Assembly: GCA_030429345.1 (NCBI GenBank)
Contig: JAUIFJ010000016.1
Span: forward strand, 1-64,000
Direction: 5' to 3'
Length of the DNA stretch: 64,000 nt
Origin: a bacterium
GTDB lineage: Bacteria; CAIWAD01
Every line of letters starts with the position of its first letter. Position 1 is the first letter of the stretch. Made by a program: the position numbers and the translations under genes. The notes beneath the pieces are model-generated. The model saw nothing but the letters and a program-made list of their open reading frames with translations. It had not been told where the DNA came from and did no database searches. Below, one piece after another: positions 29,485 to 38,258 of this stretch.

Positions 29485-29898
29485 CTAGTCTCTAACTCGC
29501 TCTGAGATGCTGTTTCTTTTATCAGCGTGCCAAACATTGAAGACGTTGTCTTTGTCAAAGTCAATTACTGAAGTTGCCAGGACCACAAAGTTCGTATCCG
29601 ACGCGCTCTCCATACTGATAATATACCGTGCAGTCCCGTTCTCCGTTACGAGCGTCTCCTGGCGAAAACCAATCTCATGTAAGTCCATGCTATAGCGATC
29701 GTGTTCCTGGTAGTAAGCCTTTTGCAAAGTGATGACTTGTGCCAACATCAATTTCGCTTCCGCTGATTTGGCCTTGAAAATGACGCCGGAGTACTTAGGC
29801 AATGCAAGTACAACCAGGATCCCAATAATGATCAATACGACAAGCATTTCAATTAGCGTGAAGCCGCGATCCGAGTGTCGCTTTGTTCCAAGAAGCAT
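29485..29898 (-). CDS. gspG: Major pseudopilin (GspG/type IV pilin-like)
   Basis: This 137-residue protein has a short basic leader, then the prepilin cleavage motif RGFTLIEM with Glu at +5 and a hydrophobic helix (LVVLIIIGILVVLALP). This is the N-terminus of class III prepilins. The C-terminal part is small and has a VFNVWH end, as in major pseudopilins. Its start overlaps the stop of the gspF-like gene (TAATG). It is the last gene of a five-gene minus-strand operon. It would form the pseudopilus or thin pilus. Cleavage needs a prepilin peptidase, which I did not find in the element. Confidence 0.9.
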   Translation of the reverse strand: MLLGTKRHSDRGFTLIEMLVVLIIIGILVVLALPKYSGVIFKAKSAEAKLMLAQVITLQKAYYQEHDRYSMDLHEIGFRQETLVTENGTARYIISMESASDTNFVVLATSVIDFDKDNVFNVWHADKRNSISERVRD

Positions 29899-30953
29899 TA
29901 GAAACCTCCTTGTGTAGACAATTCAAAGATGGGAAGATAAACTGCAATTAGGATGATCGCTACTACCATGCCGACACTGAGGATGATCATCGGTTCCAAT
30001 GCGGCAAAGAAGCGTTCTGTCAACGATTCAATTTCCTCTTCCAACTGAGCACGTATCAGCACGATTCCGTCTGCCAGCTTTGAGCTGTCTTCGTGTGCAG
30101 CCAGAATCTGCGTGTAGTCAAGATGAAGAAAATGAAACTTGCTTAGCGATTCTGAAAGGCTGCGTCCCTGGACTAGGCCTTTTTTGAGGCTGCGATAGAC
30201 TTTCTGTTCCAGGAAGCTACGACAACCATGACTTGTAAGAGTAAGTGCGTCATAAAGAGGTACGCCATTTCGCATAAGAAGACCCAGAAGCTGCAGATTG
30301 CGAATCAGGGATAGCCGCAGCAATGTATCGCCAAGCACTGGGAGTCTCAGCATTCCTTTCTCCCATAGGAGGGCAATCTTGCGATTGCGCCGGTAAAACT
30401 TCGAGAGGAAGAAGATCACGAGAATAAGCACTACGAAGATCAGGAAGTTTTGTCGCAAGAATAAACTGCAGCTCAACAGCCACTGGGTAATCCAAGGCAA
30501 TTCCAGCGACATAGTTCCAAAGATCTGTTCAAAGCGGGGCAAAAGGAAGAACAAGAGAAACAGTACTGTCAAAATCGTGATAGCCAGGATGATCATTGGG
30601 TAGAGCAGCAATGTGAAAAGCTTACTCTTCAGTTTCTGACGTTCATAAAGATAGTGACTGACTTCTTGTACGGCATTGGCTAATCGGCCACTTTCTTCAC
30701 CGGCACGGATTACACTTACGGTGTGACTTTCGAAGTACTGCGGAAACAACTCAAGGGATGAAGAGAAACGATGTCCACTGGCGACTCGATCATGGAGTCG
30801 TCGTAGAACACTAGAAAATCTTCGCGCTACTGAGCGTTTCAGACTATTCGAGCTCATTTCCAAAGCAGGTTGCAGAAGCACTCCACCCTTAAGGAGTGTG
30901 GCCAATTGGCGCATCAATCGAAGGACGTCTGCAGAGTTTCGATGCTTCCTCAC
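29898..30953 (-). CDS. gspF: Inner-membrane platform protein (GspF/PilC)
   Basis: This 351-residue protein shows the duplicated T2SSF domain. The first cytoplasmic half (about 10-110) has LATLLKGGVLL and ESGRLANAV. A hydrophobic hairpin follows (about 115-190). The second half (about 215-315) has the matching NLQLLGLLMRNGVPLYDAL and HEDSSKLADG. A last membrane helix lies at about 321-343. The protein anchors the ATPase and drives pseudopilus assembly. It is slightly short compared with typical 400-residue members, mainly at the N-terminus. It overlaps the pseudopilin gene downstream and lies 5 bp from the gene upstream. Confidence 0.92.
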   Translation of the reverse strand: MRKHRNSADVLRLMRQLATLLKGGVLLQPALEMSSNSLKRSVARRFSSVLRRLHDRVASGHRFSSSLELFPQYFESHTVSVIRAGEESGRLANAVQEVSHYLYERQKLKSKLFTLLLYPMIILAITILTVLFLLFFLLPRFEQIFGTMSLELPWITQWLLSCSLFLRQNFLIFVVLILVIFFLSKFYRRNRKIALLWEKGMLRLPVLGDTLLRLSLIRNLQLLGLLMRNGVPLYDALTLTSHGCRSFLEQKVYRSLKKGLVQGRSLSESLSKFHFLHLDYTQILAAHEDSSKLADGIVLIRAQLEEEIESLTERFFAALEPMIILSVGMVVAIILIAVYLPIFELSTQGGF

Positions 30954-30958
30954 TGGTT

Positions 30959-31531
30959 TCAGCTATCCTTACTTTGGATGCACTGATGTAGCCAATAGGG
31001 ATACTTTGCATGCGGTGCAAAGCGGTGCTGCAAGTGAAGGGAGTCACGTCCAAGCGTGTTTGTGAACCAGGCCTGAAGGGATATCCCTTCCAAGAATAGA
31101 AAGGGTCTATTCCGTTTAGGTTGACTTAGATCGAATGCAGAATTGGGGGACAGGAAGACTTCTCGGGAGTTTCGCTGATCGAGAACGAGCAACATGACTT
31201 GCAGTGAGTCTAATACTTGTTTACGAAGTAGATTTTCTCCTAAGCGACTGGGTTCATGCTCCATGCCAGTGTAGTTTACAGTCCGGTCTGACCGAGGCAG
31301 ATGAATGATGTACTTGTCAAATTGCAGAATTGAATGCCTTCTGGAAACGTCCTTCAGAAATGTGCGTTCGAATTCCAGAATCTCCGCGTCAAGTTGCTGA
31401 CGAGTGTGCCAGTCATTGAAATACTTGAACTGGCTGGAAAGGAATAGCAACGTCAACAAAGTTACGAGAGTCCCAAGTGCAAGTGCAGTCAGAACCTCGG
31501 GAATTGTATATCCTGAATCAGCGTAATGCAT
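30959..31531 (-). CDS. Minor pseudopilin (GspJ-like)
   Basis: This 190-residue protein begins with a prepilin-type leader and SGYTIPEVLTALALG, followed by a hydrophobic helix. The Phe of the usual GFTLIE motif is replaced by Tyr, and Glu at +5 is kept. The size and order next to GspI-like and GspF-like genes fit GspJ. The rest is not clearly conserved. Its start overlaps the previous gene by 14 bp, so translation is probably coupled. Confidence 0.8.
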   Translation of the reverse strand: MHYADSGYTIPEVLTALALGTLVTLLTLLFLSSQFKYFNDWHTRQQLDAEILEFERTFLKDVSRRHSILQFDKYIIHLPRSDRTVNYTGMEHEPSRLGENLLRKQVLDSLQVMLLVLDQRNSREVFLSPNSAFDLSQPKRNRPFLFLEGISLQAWFTNTLGRDSLHLQHRFAPHAKYPYWLHQCIQSKDS

Positions 31532-31859
31532 GCGATCTAGTACTCTGAAGCGTAGAGTAGGCGAGTGAATCTTGGGTTAGCTCAACCGTGATCCTCCATT
31601 GGGCCTGTTGCCTGATAGCACTTGTACGTATGCGATTGTGATACGATCCTATTGAATCAGATACGAACAGCGACTCCAGTGCTTGCAGTTGAACCCGCTT
31701 GTCCTTAAGTGGGCGTTGGAAGCGCGAACTGTTTGCAAAACTCCAGAAATGAAGGCTTACCAGTAGTAGAAAACCCACTAGAATCATCGAAACAAGGACT
31801 TCAGTCAAACTAAACCCAAGATCTTCACATTGAATTGATCTCATCTCTGTCGATTCCAT
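31518..31859 (-). CDS. Minor pseudopilin (GspI/GspH-like)
   Basis: This 113-residue protein has the prepilin motif LGFSLTEVLVSM with Glu at +5, then a hydrophobic helix (ILVGFLLLVSLHFW). The short length and TEVLVSM wording resemble GspI. It overlaps both neighbours in the operon (19 bp upstream, 14 bp downstream). Confidence 0.8.
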   Translation of the reverse strand: MESTEMRSIQCEDLGFSLTEVLVSMILVGFLLLVSLHFWSFANSSRFQRPLKDKRVQLQALESLFVSDSIGSYHNRIRTSAIRQQAQWRITVELTQDSLAYSTLQSTRSHALR

Positions 31860-33064
31860 AAGACGGATAATGGTGCATCACTGAACAGGGGGGGGAGTGG
31901 GAAATCTGGCGGCAGTTTCCTTCTGTCAATGCGAACTCGATCCATATTATTGATGTAGTTGATTCGGTTTCTCTTCTGCAGTACTTCCGATGCACAGAGG
32001 AACCCCTTGATTTCGCCAACTACCTCCACTGGTGTATTTGACAAGATTCCACCCAGCATAGCCGAATGAGAAGAGAACAGTACGCCAACCGTTGAACTTC
32101 CATTTCCAATTGGGTGCTCGTAGCTGATTAACGCCCCCTCAATTGTGGAATGGTCGGAGACGGCGATCATGGGTTTTGGACTCGAACGCAAGGAATCATG
32201 AATAGTCAATGCAATGGACGGATAGACGAGAGTCGAATGATCTTGGATTTGTATGCCTTCCTTGGATATCAATTCACCTTGCAGGCTGCAATGATCTTTT
32301 ACAGTAATCTTGCCAGTAGCATATGCCACTACATCACGGATATGAACTCTTCCCTGAAAAAAGACAGAATCAGTGCATAGTAGAGTCAGTCGGCAATTCA
32401 GTTCCTCGGTTCCTTCAATCCTGAGCGCACTTTCGGACCAAATGAACAGATCCTCCCGTGGAGACTCATCATCCAGAACTAGCGTTGTTGGGCCTCCAAA
32501 GAACGCGCATCGTGTCAGTTCAATCAGTGTGCTGACAAGAACGCGGTCTTGCTGGAATCTGCTATTGGAGCTAGGATTTTGTAGTTCTCTGTCGAATCGA
32601 CGAAGAACTTCTCCAACTCGGCTTGAGTCGAAGACACCTGGTAGAGAAGCTTCAGAATCCAGGTGAATGTCTTCCTGGGGCCAGTTCTCGTAGCGTTCTT
32701 CTGGTTCCATGCGAAAGTCTTTTGTCGAGCACGCTATAAGACCGCTGATGGTGCTGCTTTCTTGAATGATGACCAGCGGCGATAGTTTGTGCAGCCTAAG
32801 TGCTCCTTTGAAGACATGGCTTGCCCATTGACCGATCAAGAAGACTCGTTGAGAATCCGAATCCACAGATTCCAGATACAAGCTTGGGTTGGACCCTGTA
32901 TATGGAACCAATTGCTCCTCAGTGTAGATGGATTCTTCATTCCAATCCACCCGCCCAATGCTCATGAGCGTTATGCCCACAAGCACAAAAAGAAGAATTG
33001 ATGCAGTTAGAACGGATATCAATACATAGCCGAAAGGCTCGCGCATGGCTTGCCTTTGCGCCAT
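31841..33064 (-). CDS. Pilus-associated membrane protein with bactofilin-like beta-helix (PilX/GspK position)
   Basis: The start at 33064 is chosen because longer readings run across the divergent gspE-like start; it gives 407 residues (33046 is an alternative). The N-terminus has a pilin-like helix (REPFGYVLISVLTASILLFVLVG) without the Glu at +5. It occupies the place of PilX or GspK at the head of the minor pseudopilin operon. From about residue 180 the chain shows short repeated strands (for example VFFQGRVHIRDVVAYATGKI, then KDHCSLQGELISKEGIQIQD), suggesting a bactofilin-like right-handed beta-helix. I know no standard secretion protein with this fusion. It may cap the pseudopilus or bind cargo; that is inference. 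Confidence 0.75.
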   Translation of the reverse strand: MAQRQAMREPFGYVLISVLTASILLFVLVGITLMSIGRVDWNEESIYTEEQLVPYTGSNPSLYLESVDSDSQRVFLIGQWASHVFKGALRLHKLSPLVIIQESSTISGLIACSTKDFRMEPEERYENWPQEDIHLDSEASLPGVFDSSRVGEVLRRFDRELQNPSSNSRFQQDRVLVSTLIELTRCAFFGGPTTLVLDDESPREDLFIWSESALRIEGTEELNCRLTLLCTDSVFFQGRVHIRDVVAYATGKITVKDHCSLQGELISKEGIQIQDHSTLVYPSIALTIHDSLRSSPKPMIAVSDHSTIEGALISYEHPIGNGSSTVGVLFSSHSAMLGGILSNTPVEVVGEIKGFLCASEVLQKRNRINYINNMDRVRIDRRKLPPDFPLPPLFSDAPLSVLWNRQR

Positions 33065-33127
33065 GATCGAATCTTCGTTCACATACCTTATGTTGTCTTG
33101 CATCAGATACCTAAGGCATTGTACCGA

Positions 33128-34174
33128 ATGTTCACACTGCACAACGTCAAAGTACTGTTTCAGGAAATTACTTCTCGGGCGCGGAAAGATCGTTGCAGTG
33201 ACATTCATATTGAATGTTACAAGACTGAAGCCCGAATTCGAGTCCGCAAGGACGGTAGTCTTAGTGACCTTACGCGGTTCCCACTGCCAACTGTTCGCCA
33301 GCTCATCGGACATATCAAGGTACTCGCACGTTTGGATGTAGCCGAAAAACGGCTACCGCAGGATGGAAAGATTCGAACCGATGAAGGCCTTGATGTTCGC
33401 GTTTCTTCTGTTCCCTCCCTGCATGGCGAGAAGATCGTTTTGCGCCTCCTGGATACAGCATCAGTGACATACAGTCTAGACGCCATAGGGCTGGACAAGA
33501 AGCAGCAGACGATTGTGTCGGAAGCATTGAACGCACCGCAAGGACTTGTGCTTGTAACAGGACCAACGGGATCTGGGAAAACGACAACAATCTATGCCGC
33601 GCTACAGAGAATGAACAAGCCGGATGTAAACATTCTTACGATTGAAGATCCTGTTGAATACGAGATTTCGGAGATCACCCAAACACAACTGAACGACGAG
33701 ATTGGCTATACGTTTCCGAAAGCCTTACGAGCATTTTTGCGTCAAGATCCAGATGTCATTTTCGTAGGTGAAATTCGCGATGAGACGACAGCCCAAATCG
33801 CAATCCGCGCCGCACTGACGGGTCATCTTGTATTGAGCACGCTTCATACGAATAGCGCGGTTGAGAGCATTACTCGTTTGCTGGACATGGGGGTTCAACC
33901 CTACCTCTTGGCCGCTACGCTTCGACTTGTTGTAGCGCAAAGACTCGTACGCCGGACACGGACAGGTACTGGGGAACAGGCTGGACGAATGGGTGTTTTC
34001 GAAATCCTTTCAGTATCGCAACGCATCCAGGATGCAATTCACCGACAGGCGGCCCCCGCTGAATTCCGCGCACTATTGAAGAGTGAACATTTTATTGATC
34101 TGCAAACAGCTGGAGAAGGACTGTTGGAACGTGGGTTGACAACTCGTGAGGAATTGATCCGTGTATTGTCTTAG
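33128..34174 (+). CDS. gspE: Secretion/pilus assembly ATPase (GspE/PilB-like, short form)
   Basis: The ATG at 33128 gives 348 residues; an upstream TTG at 33050 would overlap the divergent gene. The core ATPase domain is complete: CSDIHIE and the Arg-rich N2 region, Walker A GPTGSGKTTT (145-154), Asp box IEDPVEYE, Walker B DPDVIFVGEIRD and His box LVLSTLHTN. The usual N-terminal MshEN/N1 domain is missing. The four-cysteine zinc loop of GspE and PilB is replaced by a short RRTRTGTGEQAGR stretch. It would power assembly of the pseudopilus or pilus. It heads a plus-strand operon divergent from the pseudopilin operon, with about 60 bp between the two starts. Confidence 0.92.
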   Translation: MFTLHNVKVLFQEITSRARKDRCSDIHIECYKTEARIRVRKDGSLSDLTRFPLPTVRQLIGHIKVLARLDVAEKRLPQDGKIRTDEGLDVRVSSVPSLHGEKIVLRLLDTASVTYSLDAIGLDKKQQTIVSEALNAPQGLVLVTGPTGSGKTTTIYAALQRMNKPDVNILTIEDPVEYEISEITQTQLNDEIGYTFPKALRAFLRQDPDVIFVGEIRDETTAQIAIRAALTGHLVLSTLHTNSAVESITRLLDMGVQPYLLAATLRLVVAQRLVRRTRTGTGEQAGRMGVFEILSVSQRIQDAIHRQAAPAEFRALLKSEHFIDLQTAGEGLLERGLTTREELIRVLS

Positions 34175-36044
34175 AGTGATCGTCTTGCTCTTGCTGAGTT
34201 TGTATTCCTCGATGTGCGTGGCGAATACAATTGTTGATCCCCCAGAAGACGGTTATTGGCATGAGAAGATTGAGAAGATCTACTTCTCCAATGCACGTGT
34301 TGTGGATGTCCTACAGGGACTTGCCAAACAGTATAGTTTGAACTTAATCGCAGATCCTAGTCTTAGCGCAAATGTTAGTCTGTATCTCCATGATCTCAGC
34401 CCTTGGGAACTGATTGTTTTCTTGGCCAATGAGTATCCTATCGACTTCCAATGGAGTGGCTCCATTCTTCACGCCAGGAGTTTGGATCGAAGCCTGAATA
34501 GTCAGGAAGTGGGCGGGGAGAACCTGACACTTTCAAGGCAAGATTCAACAGTGACCCTGCACGCAAAGGCAGTTCCCATAGAGCAGTTTTCAAGGCTTGT
34601 GGCGGATTCGCTAGAAATCAACTTAGTGTATACGCCTTCTCTCCAGGCATCAATCAGTGGCAGGCTAGTTAATCTTGAGCCAATACTTGCTGTGAGCTAT
34701 TTGCTTGAATCAAATGGACTAGTCGTACAGCAACGGGAAAGAACCCTGTTTCTTGAACGTGCTGGCCCCGAGTATCGGCCCCGCAGACGACATTCAAGAA
34801 GTATCAGCTTGCAAGATACCCTGATTGGAATCCACATACAGGATGCCGAAATAGGAGAAGTGTTAGGCGAGATTGCGGAACGAACGAAGACAGATCTTGT
34901 TATCTATTCGGCTCCTAGTGGCCGTATCACAATTTCTGCAGATAGCCTGAATGTCGAAGAGGCATTTTCATTGCTGTTTCAGAATACGGCACATACGTAT
35001 AGGCGGAGTGGACAACGATACTTAGTTGGCGATTCAGGCATGCAGAGCTTGGCAAGCTCGGAGCTGGTAGCCCTGGCACATATCAAGTCAGATCGCGCAT
35101 TGGAAATGTTGCCACAGTCATTGACCAAGAATGCGGAAATCCGCGAGATCAAGGAACACAACAGCTTGTTGGTTGTAGCAGAGAAGAATCTCGTAAGGCA
35201 GATACGGGAACACCTTGCAATGGTGGATAAGCGAGTGCCGCAAATTCTACTTGAAGCGATGGTGGTGGATTACAATCTCAATGATGATCGGATCTTCAAG
35301 ATCGAAGCTGGTGTCGATGAAAGCCTGGGCAGCGAGCCACTAAGCATGGGCTTCTATCCCTTCATCAGTGGCAAAGTCAGTAAAAGTGGCTTACAGCTCT
35401 ATGGAGATGGTCTTTCAAATGCACTAAACACAAACATTGCCCAGTTGCCAGATAACTTCTATGCGACGATCAACATGATGAATCAAGTCGGCGCTGCAAA
35501 TGTGCGAAGTAAACCCCACCTGGCCACATTGAATGGGCATTCTGCCACCTTAACTGTGTCAACGACACAGTACTTTATCTTCGAAACAGAGACTGTTGTC
35601 CCCAATCAGGGAGGGGCAACCACACAAACCTCACAGAGATTCGAACAGATCTCAGCAGATGTGAAACTGGAGATCACACCCTGGGTAAGCGCAGGCGGTG
35701 AAGTGACAGTGGAAATTACGCAAGAACTCTCGACACCTGTAGGTTCTTTCTCACCGGAAGTGCCTCCAACAATAAACTCTCGATCCATTACAAGTACAGT
35801 CAGACTTCAGGATGGCGAAACCATTGTACTTGGTGGTTTAATCACAGAAACTGACACGGACACTCAAAGTCGCTTCCCGATACTTGGTAGCCTGCCTTTC
35901 ATCGGTAGATTTTTCCGGAATTCAACGACCAGTACTTCCACGTCCGAGCTGGTAATCTATCTGACGCCTCAAGTCAATTTCGAATCCGAACTCGAGGTCG
36001 AGCCGGACTCGCTTCAGCTATTGCATGACAGCAGTGAAGATTAA
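34161..36044 (+). CDS. gspD: Outer-membrane secretin (GspD/PilQ/MshL-like)
   Basis: The GTG at 34161, overlapping the ATPase gene by 14 bp, gives 627 residues with a signal peptide (IVLLLLSLYSSMCVA). Several N-domains follow. STN-like modules lie around 35-100 and again at about 120-190 and 220-275. An N1-type domain lies near 300-350 (IKEHNSLLVVAEKNLVRQI). The C-terminal secretin domain (about 365-610) has VRSKPHLATLNGHSA, DGETIVLGGL and FPILGSLPFIGRFFR, then LVIYLTPQV. It forms the outer-membrane gate. Multiple N-terminal STN copies resemble PilQ and MshL more than classical GspD. Confidence 0.92.
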   Translation: MYCLRVIVLLLLSLYSSMCVANTIVDPPEDGYWHEKIEKIYFSNARVVDVLQGLAKQYSLNLIADPSLSANVSLYLHDLSPWELIVFLANEYPIDFQWSGSILHARSLDRSLNSQEVGGENLTLSRQDSTVTLHAKAVPIEQFSRLVADSLEINLVYTPSLQASISGRLVNLEPILAVSYLLESNGLVVQQRERTLFLERAGPEYRPRRRHSRSISLQDTLIGIHIQDAEIGEVLGEIAERTKTDLVIYSAPSGRITISADSLNVEEAFSLLFQNTAHTYRRSGQRYLVGDSGMQSLASSELVALAHIKSDRALEMLPQSLTKNAEIREIKEHNSLLVVAEKNLVRQIREHLAMVDKRVPQILLEAMVVDYNLNDDRIFKIEAGVDESLGSEPLSMGFYPFISGKVSKSGLQLYGDGLSNALNTNIAQLPDNFYATINMMNQVGAANVRSKPHLATLNGHSATLTVSTTQYFIFETETVVPNQGGATTQTSQRFEQISADVKLEITPWVSAGGEVTVEITQELSTPVGSFSPEVPPTINSRSITSTVRLQDGETIVLGGLITETDTDTQSRFPILGSLPFIGRFFRNSTTSTSTSELVIYLTPQVNFESELEVEPDSLQLLHDSSED

Positions 36045-37044
36045 TCTCCAGTACCCTCTTCGTCGCGTTCTGCGCATCGAACTTGGAAGAGAGGGTGTTA
36101 CTCTGAATGCTTATGAACAGAGCATTCTTGGGTTTTCATCCGAACCTCTTCTGAAGAGCGGTGCAATTGATTCCATTGAGCAGGCTACTTGGTCCTATCT
36201 TAACCGGGAGGATGCTTGCATCTGGGATCTGCAAGTGATCCTGAATCCTCCCTATGTTCGACAGATCCTTTTAGCGCATGGTGACGAAGTTGATTTTGAG
36301 GAGATCGCGGAACACGTCGAGGAAATGACAGGCCTAAAAGTCTCGAAGCAGAATCTACTTTGGCGGAAGGCACCAAGCGAAGCAGAGCATTCTTACGAGT
36401 GTCTTGTACCCGACTTTGGCGAAATAGATAGACACTTGTCACAACAGTTTACAGAGCAGTTTAGCACAAGCCAGTTCTACTGTGGTAGTTCACTTGACAT
36501 GGAAAGTGTGCATAGCAAGAAAGTGATGTTGCCACACAGTGCATACTTCGGCGATGTCGTTGACATGCTAACGAAGCATGCTTTCTTCCTATATGCTGCG
36601 CGTTGCTTTGGTGCGGTTGTTTCACTTGTCTTCATTCTTCTTGTCACAGCAAGTCTGATTGGTGTAACAAAGCATGTTTACGATCGCTTTCATCAGGCCA
36701 GCGATAGTATTCAACAGGAAATCCGCGATTTGGAGGAGTCTGTCGCTAATGCTGCCATGGCTGTTGACGCAAACAGTCAGTTGGGTAGGCATCGAAGTGG
36801 CTTCACACAATTGGCACAGGCAATCGAGATCTACATACCCAGCGAAGTACGACTTCGCAACCTGGAGTATACGCAGCAGACAAATCGTTTCAATTTGCTT
36901 GCCGAAACAAAGAATACACTTGCCGTGGCAGCAATTCTGGACTCTCTGAATGCGCATACTCGAATCGATTCCTGCCGAATGGTCTCTGCATTGTCAAAGA
37001 AGAATGGTCTCATTGAATTGACAATACAGGGTTGGATGCAATAG
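36025..37044 (+). CDS. Inner-membrane assembly protein (GspL or PilM-PilN fusion-like)
   Basis: This 339-residue protein has a cytoplasmic N-terminal part (about 1-190) that looks like a decayed actin-like PilM/GspL domain (RVLRIELGREGVTLNAYE). One membrane helix (about 200-222) is followed by a coiled coil and a small PilN-like ferredoxin-type periplasmic domain with IPSEVRLRNLEYTQQ. That arrangement matches GspL, which recruits the ATPase. It overlaps the secretin gene by 20 bp and the following gene by 13 bp. Confidence 0.82.
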   Translation: MTAVKINLQYPLRRVLRIELGREGVTLNAYEQSILGFSSEPLLKSGAIDSIEQATWSYLNREDACIWDLQVILNPPYVRQILLAHGDEVDFEEIAEHVEEMTGLKVSKQNLLWRKAPSEAEHSYECLVPDFGEIDRHLSQQFTEQFSTSQFYCGSSLDMESVHSKKVMLPHSAYFGDVVDMLTKHAFFLYAARCFGAVVSLVFILLVTASLIGVTKHVYDRFHQASDSIQQEIRDLEESVANAAMAVDANSQLGRHRSGFTQLAQAIEIYIPSEVRLRNLEYTQQTNRFNLLAETKNTLAVAAILDSLNAHTRIDSCRMVSALSKKNGLIELTIQGWMQ

Positions 37045-37595
37045 TGAGCAGGCAAATCAGGAACTATCTGCGTGACTGGCAACCTTCGAAGATCCAGTTA
37101 GTTGTTTGTAGTGTTTTCTCTATCGTCCTCCTGACGGCTTGTATAAGGATTGCAGTATCAACTCTTCTTGCTCAGAGCTCCTCCTTCTTGGACACGATTC
37201 ATCACAGTAAACAAGCCAATGAGCTGCATGAACAGCTTCAGAAGCTGTCAAATCAATTGAATCTGTATTCGAACATTCTGGATCAGGGCAAGAGTGCACC
37301 CTTTTTCCAAGAAGAAAGCACTGTCATCGGGTGGTTGTTCTCTCAATCGGCCAACCTTGGAATTGATAGCAATTTATCTGTACATCCTGGAAGCAAATAT
37401 ATAGAGAATGGTTACTGCTTTCAGACGTATACAATGCAAGGCAAGTCCGGATACAAAGAGCTAATGCAGTTCATTTCCCTCTTAGAGGTCGATGCCAGAT
37501 TCTACTCTACACCAGAGGTTTCATTTCAGAGCTCGGTTGCTGGGCTGGCTATTTCATTTGATCTAACAGTACTTCATGGCGGATTGTGCAAATGA
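37032..37595 (+). CDS. Inner-membrane assembly protein (GspM/PilO-like)
   Basis: This 187-residue protein has one N-terminal membrane helix (about 23-45), a heptad-rich coiled coil (about 60-90) and a small alpha/beta periplasmic domain (about 95-185). The pattern and the position directly after the GspL/PilN-like gene match PilO or GspM. Sequence similarity is low, as usual for this family. It overlaps the previous gene by 13 bp and ends in an ATGA overlap with the next. Confidence 0.78.
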   Translation: MDAIVSRQIRNYLRDWQPSKIQLVVCSVFSIVLLTACIRIAVSTLLAQSSSFLDTIHHSKQANELHEQLQKLSNQLNLYSNILDQGKSAPFFQEESTVIGWLFSQSANLGIDSNLSVHPGSKYIENGYCFQTYTMQGKSGYKELMQFISLLEVDARFYSTPEVSFQSSVAGLAISFDLTVLHGGLCK

Positions 37596-38044
37596 ATCGC
37601 AGGGCAGTTACCATTTTACTGAGTATTGTGGCATCGTTAATCTGGTTCAAGGCAGGATGTCAGATCATTGATATTGGCGAACAAAGGATGGCACCAATTC
37701 ATTCACCTGTCGTATCGAATGAGAAAGGTCCCCTGGACCTCCCGTATACGATGTACAGGTTCCACAGAGATCCATTTGATTTCAAGATGATCCGAGAAGT
37801 GCCACCTCAAGCAGCTGCAGGAAGTAAGTTAAAGCAGAAGGTTGTCAAACCTAAGTTGGAGCTACAGGGCGTTGTTCAAGGCCGCAACTCAGCAACAGCT
37901 TTGATAAGAACTCAGGATAGGGGTGCTCAAACGACAGTAGTTACTGTTGGTGATACGTTAGATGGCTTTGTTGTTCACACTATCTCTACAGACTCATTAG
38001 TACTTAAACAGCTAACGGACGGGCAGCTTGTTCGGATTCCGTAG
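37592..38044 (+). CDS. Pilotin/alignment protein (PilP/GspC-like)
   Basis: The ATG at 37592 overlaps the preceding stop and gives 150 residues (a GTG at 37586 adds two). An N-terminal hydrophobic segment (residues about 6-25, ending at a Cys) may be a membrane helix or lipoprotein signal. The C-terminal part (about 85-150) is a PilP/GspC homology-region-type beta domain: LELQGVVQG, then VTVGDTLDGFVVHTIS and a final LVRIP. Such proteins link the inner-membrane complex to the secretin. It is the last gene of the plus-strand operon. The gap 38045-38322 holds no other gene. Confidence 0.8.
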   Translation: MNRRAVTILLSIVASLIWFKAGCQIIDIGEQRMAPIHSPVVSNEKGPLDLPYTMYRFHRDPFDFKMIREVPPQAAAGSKLKQKVVKPKLELQGVVQGRNSATALIRTQDRGAQTTVVTVGDTLDGFVVHTISTDSLVLKQLTDGQLVRIP

Positions 38045-38258
38045 GAAAGGCAGTTTCTCTATTGCGGATTAGACTTCTGCTTGGTCTGGAGAGTAGATAG
38101 AAGCCTGCTTCTTGTATTCCCGACATTTCGGTTGTATAGCGAATCTGGAAGGGATTGCTGGTGTCACATAGGGGCAAGACGCGAGATTTTGTAACATAGT
38201 TACGCCCGAAGCCGATTTTAGGCGCAATAATTCTAACCTCTTGCTCCTTTTGTTACAA

